DNA of 64,000 nucleotides. It comes from CAVTWS01 sp963738445. Its GTDB lineage: Bacteria > Actinomycetota > Acidimicrobiia > Acidimicrobiales > SHLQ01. Of the stretch, positions 45,673 through 53,791 are shown piece by piece (positions within the stretch are counted from its first letter, which is position 1; each line of letters opens with the position of its first letter). The stretch is from contig CAVTWS010000004.1 in assembly GCA_963738445.1 (NCBI GenBank), positions 383,669-447,668 on the forward strand, read 5' to 3'. Below the pieces are notes generated by a model, which saw nothing but the letters and a program-made list of their open reading frames with translations, had not been told where the DNA came from and did not search any database. Both the position numbers and the translations under genes were made by a program.

Positions 45673-45791
45673 GCCACCCAAGGGACATCGACGGGTCCTG
45701 CTGGTGACATCGCACCAAGAGGTCTCGCTCGGCGCGAGAAATCTCGCTCGGCGATGTCACAGGTGGGCCGTTGGGATGTCCCTTGGGTGGC
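45673..45791. promoter_or_regulatory. divergent control region A
   Basis: A perfect 17-bp inverted repeat (GCCACCCAAGGGACATC at 45,673-45,689; GATGTCCCTTGGGTGGC at 45,775-45,791) encloses an inner 10-bp inverted repeat (GTGACATCGC at 45,704 and its complement at 45,751-45,760). Each arm therefore reads TGTCAC-N16-TGTCCCTTGG outward. The centre has two direct copies of TCTCGCTCGGCG (45,723 and 45,742). Start codons lie 15-16 nt after TGTCCC on both sides. The -35/-10-like spacing fits a promoter for an alternative sigma factor; an operator for a repressor is the other option. Region B at 59.8 kb has the same parts. Confidence 0.7.
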
Positions 45792-45983
45792 ATGAAATGG
45801 GTGAGAAGACCCGTTGACGGGACCGAATCAAGCTCACGTACCGTGGTGATCGTGACGGGTGACACCACCTCGACACGTCGGCGGTTCGTCGCCGATGTCG
45901 CTCAGACGAGCGTGTCACGCGGCGCGACTACCTTCGGTTTCCAGCGCTTCCAACGGTGGTCTGTTCGGTCGCATTGTCGATGA
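45792..45983 (+). CDS. 63-residue leader ORF, possible small basic protein
   Basis: ATG lies 15 nt after the TGTCCC box of control region A. The product MKWVRRPVDGTESSS... is basic with no recognised domain and no membrane segment. Its stop overlaps an ATG at 45,980 (ATGA) that is in frame with the lipoprotein gene, so it may couple translation into the Tad operon. Whether the peptide has a function is unclear. Confidence 0.35.
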   Translation: MKWVRRPVDGTESSSRTVVIVTGDTTSTRRRFVADVAQTSVSRGATTFGFQRFQRWSVRSHCR

Positions 45984-46033
45984 GCGGCCCATCCGATCTG
46001 GCGGCGTCAGCCACTCAACGTGAGGAGCCTGAG

Positions 46034-46727
46034 GTGATCATTCGCCGCACCGCCATTGCCCTGATTGCCCTGAGCGTGCTCGCTGCATGCTCGGGTGATG
46101 ACGACACCGTCGCCGAGCCGACCGCCACTGAGACGGCGACGGCGGCCCCCGATCCGACGGCGACCGAGTCGCCGACCTCGACCCCGACGACCGAACCGTC
46201 GCCCACGGAAGCGCCGACGACAGCGGTCGAACCGAGCCCAGCATCAACGTCCGCGCCGACGGCAACGGAGCCTGAACCGATCGAAGTCGTTCTGGCGGGC
46301 CGGGTCCGTGACCTGTTCGCAGTGCGAGCGGCCGCAAACGATGCGCCCGCTCCCGATCCTGATGATCCGGCGTTGGCTGGTGTGGCCACGGGTGAGGAGC
46401 TGGCTGACCTGATCGCCGAGACGACCCAACGCCGTGACGATGGCCTTGCCATCCGAGCCGGCGATGCGGCGCTGGCCGAGGTCCGGGTCGGGTTTCGTCG
46501 AGGCCGCAGGACGACGACCGCGACGGTGTCGGTGTGCTCGGTCGACGACGGCGTGATCTATCGGCTCGACTCCGGCGAAGTGGTCAACGACGCCGTCGCC
46601 ACGAACAACTACCAGATCGACCTGCAGCTGGTCGACGGCGTCTGGCTCGACGAGCCGCGTCGTGCGGCTCCAACAGTGGGAGGGGGTGGCCGGATGCGCG
46701 CTGGCGCCTGGGGACTTCCCGTACTGA
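46034..46727 (+). CDS. Thr-rich lipoprotein (one frame break)
   Basis: The signal peptide ends LIALSVLAAC, a clear lipobox. A long Thr/Pro/Glu/Ala linker spans residues 25-90, then a small alpha/beta domain (ATGEELADLIAETTQRRDDG, VEVRVGFRRG-like strands). The sequence runs on into the next gene only because of one extra base near 46,648; after correction it reads ...QQWEGVAGCALAPGDFPY and stops at 46,727. The GTG start at 46,034 has GAGGAG 10 nt upstream; an in-frame ATG at 45,980 overlaps the leader ORF stop. Likely an envelope component of the conjugation apparatus. Confidence 0.6.
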
Positions 46728-47548
46728 TGGCGACACTCGCACTCACCGTGCCGCCCGCCGCCGCGTGGGCGGGCGACGAGGGCGACTTCGGCACGGTCGA
46801 CAACGTCGTGGAGGTGACCGCCACCGCGTCGGTGCCGGGCATCACCGGCGTGTCCGACGGCGCAGTGATCGACACCTGCACCTGGACGTTGATCATCACC
46901 GACGACCTGATCCGGGGCGTCTACAGCCCCGACGGGATCCGGGCGTTCTCTGACACCGGCCGCTGGTTCCAACGCGAATGCGACGGTGAGGTCGTCGCCG
47001 TCAACGGGTTCTTCGTCGTCCCCGAAGGCGGCGGGTTCATCGTCGACGATCTCCTGGAGCAGGCCTTCGACGCTCTCGACCCGTCCGCACCCACGTGGGG
47101 ATCAGCGCCGGACGGGACCGAGGTGGCGATGGTGGTGCAGCTCGCAACGTGGCTGTGGGTCGACGCCGGGCTACTGGGACGGCACGTTCACGGCCCGGGC
47201 GGTCACGCCGAGCGGACGCATGTGGGCCGAAGCCCGAGGGCACCCCGCCACCGCGCAGTGGAACCCCGGCGACGGCGCCACCGTCACCTGCGACGGCCCG
47301 GGCGAACCTTGGGTGCCCGACGCTGCGCACCAGCCGGGCTGCTCGCACACCTACCGGCACTCCACCGCGGCGTCCGGGCCGTGCCGGTGACCGTGACGGT
47401 CAGCTTCGACGTCGACGGGATCACCGCCGTCGATCCCGACCCGGTGCCGCTCGGGTCGATCGCACGCACGTCCGCGCCGGTCGCCGTGACCGTCGGTGAG
47501 ATCCAAGCCATCGAGACGAACGGCGACATGACCAGGAGCCGACCATGA
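46694..47548 (+). CDS. secreted protein of the conjugative-element PKD-like family (two frame breaks)
   Basis: ATG at 46,694 has GGGAGGGGG just upstream and starts a signal peptide (MRAGAWGLPVLMATLALTVP). The mature part is beta-rich with LATWLWVDAGYWDGTFTARAV and, later, WNPGDGATVTCDGPGEPW and a Cys pair, a pattern I associate with a PKD-like secreted protein found in actinobacterial plasmids and conjugative elements, often misnamed ATP/GTP-binding. Frame changes near 47,170 (extra base) and 47,385 (missing base). The start overlaps the lipoprotein end; the stop overlaps the next gene as ATGA. Confidence 0.55.
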   Translation: MRAGAWGLPVLMATLALTVPPAAAWAGDEGDFGTVDNVVEVTATASVPGITGVSDGAVIDTCTWTLIITDDLIRGVYSPDGIRAFSDTGRWFQRECDGEVVAVNGFFVVPEGGGFIVDDLLEQAFDALDPSAPTWGSAPDGTEVAMVVQLATWLWVDAGLLGRHVHGPGGHAERTHVGRSPRAPRHRAVEPRRRRHRHLRRPGRTLGARRCAPAGLLAHLPALHRGVRAVPVTVTVSFDVDGITAVDPDPVPLGSIARTSAPVAVTVGEIQAIETNGDMTRSRP

Positions 47549-48249
47549 CCACCGCACTGACGAGAACGACCGCCGTCAACGGCACCGAGCACGGGCCCGG
47601 AGCATTCGACCTCGCCCCCACCAAGGCGACCGGGCGAGGCCGGATGCCCGAGATCGCCGGCGGCGCTTGGTGGTGGTCGTGTCTCGCGATCGCTGCGCTG
47701 TGGTGGCAGGCCCGGTCGACCGACGCAGCGCCCAGTTCTCGCGCTTGCGCAACCCGATCGAACGCGGCCACACGGTCGACGGCCGCCGACCTGCAGATCG
47801 TCGGCATCGGCAGCGACGACACCGATCGCGGTGCTCGGCCGAAGCGGAGGCCGCGCATGGTGATCGGCCGGGTCGCCCGCACCGACCTCCCGGCCGGCGC
47901 ATTGATCACCGGCGGAGCAGTTCAGCGACGGCTCGCTGATCGGCGCCGGCGAAGGCGTGGTCGGCCTGTCGCTCGAACCGGGCCAGTTCCCGTCACTGGC
48001 GCTGTCGGCCGGCGACATGGTGGCCGTCGTGTTGACACCCGCGGCGGGCGACCCGCGAGGCGCTTCGACTTCACCGATTTCACGGCCGACGTGCTGGTCG
48101 CTCGACGCCACGGTGGTGGAGGTCGCCCAGGTCGGCGTGCAGGGCAACCTGTTCGTCGCTATCCAGGTCGGCGAGGCCGACGCGGCCCGTGTCGCCGCCG
48201 CCGGCGTCGGCCGACCGGGTCCGGCTCATCCAGGTCGGCCGAGCGATGA
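47545..48249 (+). CDS. SAF-domain CpaB/RcpC-like protein (several frame breaks)
   Basis: N-terminal membrane segment, then QFSRLRNPIERGHTV and TAADLQIVGIG, the SAF domain, followed by ARTDLPAGALIT and EGVVGLSLEPGQFPSLALS with AGDMVAVVLTPAAGD. This is the CpaB/RcpC arrangement of Tad pilus loci. The product must be pieced together over frame changes near 47,778, 47,912, 48,102 and 48,201 plus others. The ATGA overlaps at both ends (47,545 and 48,246) are kept, supporting one continuous gene of about 230 residues. Confidence 0.65.
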   Translation: MTTALTRTTAVNGTEHGPGAFDLAPTKATGRGRMPEIAGGAWWWSCLAIAALWWQARSTDAAPSSRACATRSNAATRSTAADLQIVGIGSDDTDRGARPKRRPRMVIGRVARTDLPAGALITGGAVQRRLADRRRRRRGRPVARTGPVPVTGAVGRRHGGRRVDTRGGRPARRFDFTDFTADVLVARRHGGGGRPGRRAGQPVRRYPGRRGRRGPCRRRRRRPTGSGSSRSAER

Positions 48250-49077
48250 GCCTGCTCTGTTCGCCTGCGGCCAAGGGCTCGCCCGGCGTCACGCTGACCG
48301 CGCTCGGCGTCGCCGCGGCCTGGCCGACCACCGACCGGCCAGCCGCAAGGTGCTGGTCGAGGCCGACCCGTCCGGTGGCGTCGCTGGCCGTGCGCTACCA
48401 GCTCGGACGCCAGCCCGGCCTGATCACCCTCGCCGCCGCGGGCCGCCACGGTCCTTGACCGCCGCGACGACCTGTGGGCCCACGCCCAGAAGCTCCCCGG
48501 CGGCCTGGCGGTGATCGTCGCGCCCGAGCGGTCCGACCGGGCCCGCCAGGTCCTCGAACCCGTCCGGTGCCCGGCTCGCCGGCTGGCTGCGCGACGCTGC
48601 CCGACGTCGCCGCGATCGCCGACTGCGGCCGCCTCGCCCCCGACCCGGCCAGCGCCGGGTTCGTGCGCCGACGCCGACCTGGTGCTCATGGTCGCCCGAC
48701 CCGACCGGCGAGCAGCATCCACCCTGCGGCGGCGATCGGCCGCGCCCTCGCCGACAGCAGGACGCCGGGTCGCGTGGGTGCTCATCGGAGACGGGCCCAC
48801 ACCGCAGCCGAGGTCGAGCGCGTCACCGGCCTCCCGGTCGCCCGCGATCCTGCCTGACGACCACGGCCGGCGCCGCCGCACTGGCCGCCGGCCGCACCGG
48901 TCGCCGGCTTCGGTCGCTCGCCGCTCGTCCGCGAGATCGCCGGCCTCGCCACCGACCTCGCCGGCATCGTCCGCCCAGTGCCGGTCGACCGCTGCCGAGA
49001 CGACAGCGGTCGAGCCGCCGAGCCGCTGCGGTCACTCGCCGCCGCGGCGGCGCGCGTCGGCGGGCGGTGCCCGATGA
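48246..49077 (+). CDS. CpaE/MinD-like ATPase (many frame breaks)
   Basis: Starts MSLLCSPAAKGSPGVTLTAL, matching the deviant Walker A region of MinD/ParA-type proteins in weak form (KGSPGVT instead of KGGVGKT; the signature Lys is kept and the second Lys is replaced). Followed by KVLVEADPSGG, LAVRYQLGRQPGLITLAA, PGGLAVIVAPE and ADLVLMVARP, all in the order of Tad-locus CpaE proteins that help localise the pilus. At least eight frame changes occur. ATGA overlaps flank the gene. The degenerate P-loop may mean it does not hydrolyse ATP. Confidence 0.6.
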
Positions 49078-50398
49078 CCGGCTTCGACTCGCTGCTGGTC
49101 AACCGGCTCCACGCCGCCGTCGGCGAAGCGCTCGACGAACGCGACGCCGCCGCCGAATCGGCCGGACGGCGCGGGCCTCGCGTCGAGCGACCGGCGCCAA
49201 CTCGCCCGCCAGCTCGTCAACCAGCAACTCACCGTGCTCGACGCCGAACGCCTCACCGCAGGCGCCGCACCGGTCACCGACAACGAGGCCACGCGCCTGA
49301 CCACCGCGGTGCTGAACCGCCTGTTCGGGCTCGGGCGCCTGCAGGGCTACATCGACGACCCGCAGTGGACCGACATCCACGCCAACGGCTGTGACGAGGT
49401 GTGGCTCACCCGCACCGACGGCACCGTCCACCAGGGCGATCCCGGTCGCCGACACCGACGCCGAGCTGATCGAGCTCATCCAGACCCAGGCCCGACGCGG
49501 CCGGTCCGAGCAACGCTGGGACCCGGCCTCACCGGAGCTCGACATGCGCCTCCCGTCAGGGGACCGGCTGCATGCCATTGCGTGGGTGTCGGGGCGGCCG
49601 TCGGTGTCGATCCGCCGCCACAACTTCGACATCGGCCACGCTCGAGACAACTCGATCGGGCTCGGCACGATCTCGGAGTCGCTGTGGCACCTGCTGCGGG
49701 CGATGGTGCAAGGCCCGGTTCAACGTGATCGTCGCCGGCGGCACCGGCGCCGGCAAGACCACGCTGTTGCGTTGCCTGATCAACGAGGTCCCCGCGACCG
49801 AGCGGATCATCACCGTCGAGGACTCCCTCGAGATCGGCCTCGACCACTTCGCCGAGCTGCACCCCAACTACGTCGACCTCGAAGCCCGCGACGCCAACCT
49901 CGAAGGCGTCGGCGAGTTCCCGATGCACCGCCTGGTGCGGTCGGGGCTGCGGATGCAACCCGACCGGGTCATCGTCGGCGAGGTCCGCGGCGCCGAGGCG
50001 CTGCCGATGATGCTCGCCATGTCGCAAGGCAACGACGGGTCGATGTGCACCATCCACGCCGACTCCAGCCACGGCGTGTTCACCCGCCTGCAGATGTACA
50101 TGGCGATGACCCCGGAACGCTTCGACGTCGAGGTCACGAACCTGATGATCGCCAACGCCGTGCACTTCATCGTGCACCTCGCCCGCCTCGACACCAACGA
50201 ACGCGTCGTGACCATCGGTCCGGGAGATCACCGGCGCCGACGGCCCGATCGTGGCGTCGAACGAGATCTACGCCCCCGACGACACCGGGCGGGCAGTGCC
50301 CCGGTTCCCGTTCCACGACGACCACGCTCGCCCGCCTCGAACGGGTCGGGTTCGACGCCGGTGGCTCGAACCTCGCACACGCCGGGTGGGACCGATGA
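49074..50398 (+). CDS. tadA: TadA/CpaF secretion ATPase (frame breaks)
   Basis: Type II/IV secretion ATPase that powers Flp pilus assembly. N-terminal helical domain, then LNRLFGLGRLQGYIDDPQWT, LPSGDRLHAIAWVSGRPSVS, Walker A VAGGTGAGKTTLLR near 49,735, ITVEDSLEIGL (Asp box), VIVGEVRGAEAL (Walker B) and MCTIHADSS (His box). All catalytic motifs are present. Frame changes lie near 49,175, 49,442, 49,713, 50,220 and 50,322, each an extra base. Corrected length is about 440 residues, normal for CpaF. The last codon overlaps TadB. Confidence 0.88.
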
Positions 50399-51259
50399 AC
50401 GCCCTGATCGCCGCCGTGTTCGGTGCCGGCATCGGCCTCGGCACTGCTGCTCGTCGCCGCCGGCATCCGAGGCCACCGCATCCTGCCGCCCCTGCGCCGG
50501 CCTGGTCCCGGGCGCCGCCCGAACCGAGACCGCCGTGGCCTGGCTCGCCGGCGCCGTCGTCGCCGGGCTGGTCGTCTACGCGGCTGCTCGGGTGGCCCGT
50601 CGCCGCGGTCCTCGCCGCCGGCGCCGTGGTGTGGCTGCCGCGGCCGCTCGCGGCCCGCAACGACCGGCCACGGGTGGTGGCCCGCACCGAGGCGATCGCG
50701 TCGTGGGCCGAGATGATCCGCGACAACATGGCCGGCTCGGCCGGACTCGAACAGGCCCTCCTCGCGTCGTGCCGCGTCGGACCAAGGGCCGATCGGCCCG
50801 GAGCTGCGACGCTTCGCTGCCCGCCTCGACCAGCATGCCGACTCACCGACGCGCTGGTCCGTCTCGGCGCACGACCTGAACCATCCCTCGGCCGACATGG
50901 TCGTCGTCGCGTTGGTGAACGCCGCGCGGATGGAAGCCCGCGAGCTCGGGCCGCTGCTGGGCCGCCTCGCCGAAACCATCCGCGGCGACGTCCGCATGCG
51001 TCTTCGGGTCGAGGTCGGCCGGGCCCGCATCCGCACCTCGGCCCGGATCGTCGTCGCGACCACCGCCGTCACCATCGGGTTCCTGTTCGTGTTCTCCCGG
51101 CAACTCCTCGACGCCTACGACTCGCACCGCCGGGCAGCTGTGGCTGCTCGTCGTCGCCGCCGTGTTCGCGGCCGGCGGATGGATGCTGCACACCTACGGC
51201 CAGATCGAGATGCCCGAACGGTTCTCCGCCCGCACGCACCGCACGGCGGCCCCCGATGA
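50395..51259 (+). CDS. tadB: TadB-like inner-membrane pilus assembly protein (frame breaks)
   Basis: Starts MNALIAAVFGAGIGLG and continues as LLLVAAGIRGHRILPPL, then AVAWLAGAVVAGLVVYA and PVAAVLAAGAVVWLPRPL (membrane helices), the TadB cytoplasmic region with EMIRDNMAGSAGLEQALLAS, and C-terminal helices (VVATTAVTIGFLFVFS, LWLLVVAAVFAAGGW). This is the T2SSF/GspF-like fold that turns ATPase motion into pilin insertion. Extra bases near 50,443, 50,497, 50,581, 50,785, 51,128 and about 51,252. Corrected length is about 285 residues. Confidence 0.8.
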
Positions 51260-52230
51260 ACCCCAGCGTGATCGTCGCGGTGCTCGGCGCCGGCGTCGGC
51301 GCTGGGCCTGCTGATCGATCATCCGGGCCCTGCAGCCCCGAGCCGTCGCCGCTCGACGCCGGCCTCGCCGCCCTCGACCGGCCCGGCGTCTCCATCGCCG
51401 CGCTCGACTCGAACCACCGACGACGCCTCAGCATGGCGGGTCCGCAGCGGTGGCTCGCCGGCGGCGGCCTGCACCTCATGCGCCTCGCTGGCCTGGCCGA
51501 CCGCCCGAAGCTGGCCGACCAGCTCCGGGTCCTCGACAAACCCCTCGAACGCCACGCCTACGAGAAGCTCCTCGCCGGCACCGCCGGGTTCGCGCTCCCG
51601 TGTCATCGTCGCCGCCGCCCTCGGCATTGCCGGCACGCCGATCTCACCGGTCGTCGTCGCTGCTCGGCGCGACCGGCTTGGGCGCCGGCAGGGTTCTTCT
51701 ACCCCGACCTGCCGCTCGCCGAGCGGGTCGGCGCAGCGCCGGCAGGCGTTCCGGCACGCCTTCTCCGCCTACCTCGACCTGGTCACGATCCTGCTCGCCG
51801 GCGGCGCCGGGATCGAATCCGCCCTCGAAGGCGCCGCCGACGCCGGCGACGGCTGGGCGTTCGCCGAGATCCGCCGAGCGCTGCGCCGCGCCCGGTTCAC
51901 CCGCGCGCACCCCGTGGGAAGCGTTCGACACGCTCGGCACCGAACTCGGCGTCAACGAACTCAACGAACTCGCCGCCAGCGTGTCATTGGCCGGCGGGCA
52001 CGGCGCCCGCATCAAGCACTCCCTCACCGCCAAAGCCGACGCCCTGCGCGCCAGCCAAGCCGCCGAACTCGAAACCAACCGCCGAAGCCCGCACCGAAAA
52101 GATGATCGTCCCCGTCGTCGTGATGATCCTCGGGCTGGTGCTGTTCATCGCCTTCGGCGCCGTCGACGCCATCACCGACAGCGGCAGCCAGTTCGCACCT
52201 TCCACCCCGACCACCCTCACCGGAGGCTGA
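51256..52230 (+). CDS. tadC: TadC-like inner-membrane pilus assembly protein (frame breaks)
   Basis: Second GspF-type membrane protein, partner of TadB. It reads MNPSVIVAVLGAGVG, then LDAGLAALDRPGVSIAALDS, RWLAGGGLHLMRLAGLAD, DKPLERHAYEKLLAG, a central helix pair, FSAYLDLVTILLAGGAGIES and the end ADALRASQAAELE, closing with helix VVMILGLVLFIAFGAVDA. Frame changes cluster near 51,300, 51,317, 51,337 and again between 51,600 and 51,900. The start overlaps TadB by ATGA. Confidence 0.78.
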   Translation: MNPSVIVAVLGAGVGAGPADRSSGPCSPEPSPLDAGLAALDRPGVSIAALDSNHRRRLSMAGPQRWLAGGGLHLMRLAGLADRPKLADQLRVLDKPLERHAYEKLLAGTAGFALPCHRRRRPRHCRHADLTGRRRCSARPAWAPAGFFYPDLPLAERVGAAPAGVPARLLRLPRPGHDPARRRRRDRIRPRRRRRRRRRLGVRRDPPSAAPRPVHPRAPRGKRSTRSAPNSASTNSTNSPPACHWPAGTAPASSTPSPPKPTPCAPAKPPNSKPTAEARTEKMIVPVVVMILGLVLFIAFGAVDAITDSGSQFAPSTPTTLTGG

Positions 52231-52301
52231 CCCGGACCAGGCGCGAACCCAACCACACAGCACCCCGCCAACCGGTAGGGGCGGGCGAAAGGACAACACC
52301 C

Positions 52302-52529
52302 ATGCAGGCGATGCGCAGACTACATCGAGTTCCTCCGCATCGGCGATCGAATACAACCTCAACCGCGGTCGGCGTCGACACACGCGACGAACGCGGCGCC
52401 GTCTCCACCGAGATGGCCGTCGTCATCGCCGCGATGGTCGCCATCGCCGTCGTGCTCGGCGCGATCTTCATCGCCAAGGCCCGCAGCAACGCCAACAACA
52501 TCCCCGACACCGTCGCCCCGCCGGCCTGA
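52302..52529 (+). CDS. Flp-type (class III) major pilin candidate
   Basis: Precursor of about 75 residues. After a leader ending DERG comes AVSTEMAVVIAAMVAIAVVL with Glu at +5, the TadV cleavage signature; the mature part is only about 45 residues, ending NNIPDTVAPPA. Being short and first after TadA/B/C, it is the best candidate for the pilus subunit. The N-terminal leader reads oddly (MQAMRRLHRVPPHRR), perhaps because of a frame error near 52,320. GAAAGGA precedes the ATG. Confidence 0.7.
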   Translation: MQAMRRLHRVPPHRRSNTTSTAVGVDTRDERGAVSTEMAVVIAAMVAIAVVLGAIFIAKARSNANNIPDTVAPPA

Positions 52530-52535
52530 ACCGCC

Positions 52536-52954
52536 GTGAACCTGCGCCGACGGCGACCGCCGCCGGCGTCGGCACGGGCGAGACGCGGCGCCACCTCCAC
52601 CGAGCTCGCCGTGCTCATGCCCGTGCTGATCCTGCTGGTCCTGCTCCCGGTCCAGGTCGGGCTGTGGTGGCACGCCAAGCAAGCAGCCGAAATCGCCGCC
52701 GAGGAAGCCGCTCGACGCCGCCCAAGTCGCCAGCGCCACCGCCGCCGACGGCGAAGCCGGCGCCGCACGCGATCCTCGGCTCAGGCCGGCAACCTCCGCG
52801 ACGTCACCGTCACCGTGGACCGCGACCGCCGACACCGTCACCGTCGAGGTCCACGGCGACCCTCGGGTTCTCCATCTTCCCCGGCGCCTGGACCGTCACC
52901 GCCCAAGCGCCGAAGCGCCCAGTCGAACGATTCGTCGCCGAGACCGAACGATGA
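52536..52954 (+). CDS. TadE-like pseudopilin 1 (frame breaks)
   Basis: GTG start; basic leader ending ARRG, then ATSTELAVLMPVLILLVLLP with Glu at +5, followed by QVGLWWHAKQAAEIAAEEA, the conserved TadE helix. The rest is broken by frame changes near 52,705 and 52,780-52,860 but continues to VERFVAETER before the stop, which overlaps the next ATG. A minor pilin of about 138 residues. Confidence 0.7.
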
Positions 52955-53370
52955 ACCCGCCGCACCGAACGCGGCGCGGTCTCCACCGAGTTCGCCGTCG
53001 TCATGACAGCGTTCCTCGCCGCGTTCATGCTGCTCGTCGTGTTCGCCGGCCGGGTCGCGTCAAGCCGAGAACGACGTCCGCTCCGCCGCCCACGAAGCCG
53101 CCCGGGCCGCCAGCCTCACCGGCGACCCAACCAGCGCCGACACCGAAGCCCGCCAAGCCATCGCCGAGCGAACCTCGCCACCGCCGGGCTCGCCTGCTCG
53201 CGACGGCCTCGACGTCGACGTCGACCTCGCCGACTTCCCCCCCGGCGGAACGGTCGTCGGTCACCGTCACCTGTCACGGCGTCGTTCTCCGACGTCGCCC
53301 GCTCGCCGTGCCCGGCAGCCGCACCTTCACAGCCACTGCCGTCGAAGTGATCGACACGTACCGGAGCTGA
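52951..53370 (+). CDS. TadE-like pseudopilin 2 (frame breaks)
   Basis: A leader ending ERG is followed by AVSTEFAVVMTAFLAAFMLL, Glu at +5, then VVFAGRVAQAENDVRSAAHEAARAASL after correction of one extra base near 53,060. The C-terminal half is beta-rich with a Cys pair and ends AVEVIDTYRS. Likely a second minor pilin of about 138 residues, paired with the preceding one as in other Tad loci (TadE/TadF). Confidence 0.68.
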   Translation: MNPPHRTRRGLHRVRRRHDSVPRRVHAARRVRRPGRVKPRTTSAPPPTKPPGPPASPATQPAPTPKPAKPSPSEPRHRRARLLATASTSTSTSPTSPPAERSSVTVTCHGVVLRRRPLAVPGSRTFTATAVEVIDTYRS

Positions 53371-53374
53371 CACC

Positions 53375-53791
53375 ATGAAACCGGCACCACGCTCGAGCGG
53401 GACCGCGGGGTCGGTGTCGATCTTCATCGCCGTGCTCGGCGTCGCGTTCTTGCTCATCGCCGGACTCGCCCTCGACGGCGGCCGCAAACTCGGCGCCCTC
53501 TCCGACGCCCGAGACCTGGCCGACAACGCCGCCCGCGCCGGCGCCCAGGCAGATCGACCCCGACGCCTACATCGCCACCGGCACACCCCAGCTCGACCCC
53601 GACGCTGCGTACACCAGCCGCCACCAGCTACCTCGCCGCCACCGGCCACACCGGCACCATCATCGTCACCGGCGACACCGTCACCGTCACCGTCGCCACT
53701 CGACGTCGAACCCCCGATTCCTGCCCGGCGCCTGGACGTCACCGCCACCGAATCCGCCACCGCCACCTTCGGCGTCCAAGGAGCACTGTGA
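53375..53791 (+). CDS. TadG-like protein (frame breaks)
   Basis: Starts MKPAPRSSGTAGSVSIFIAV, a hydrophobic helix followed by LIAGLALDGGRKLGALSDARDLADNAARAGAQ, the signature of Tad-associated TadG N-terminal domains. The remainder is short (about 70 residues), much shorter than free-standing TadG with a von Willebrand domain. One or more frame changes after 53,540. The stop overlaps the next gene (TGATG). Confidence 0.65.
   Translation: MKPAPRSSGTAGSVSIFIAVLGVAFLLIAGLALDGGRKLGALSDARDLADNAARAGAQADRPRRLHRHRHTPARPRRCVHQPPPATSPPPATPAPSSSPATPSPSPSPLDVEPPIPARRLDVTATESATATFGVQGAL

Noticed and set aside
45956..47548. A single fused lipoprotein-secreted protein of about 500 residues
   Set aside because: An internal signal peptide with a strong ribosome binding site, and a natural ending for the first protein after one base correction near 46,648, show two overlapping genes.
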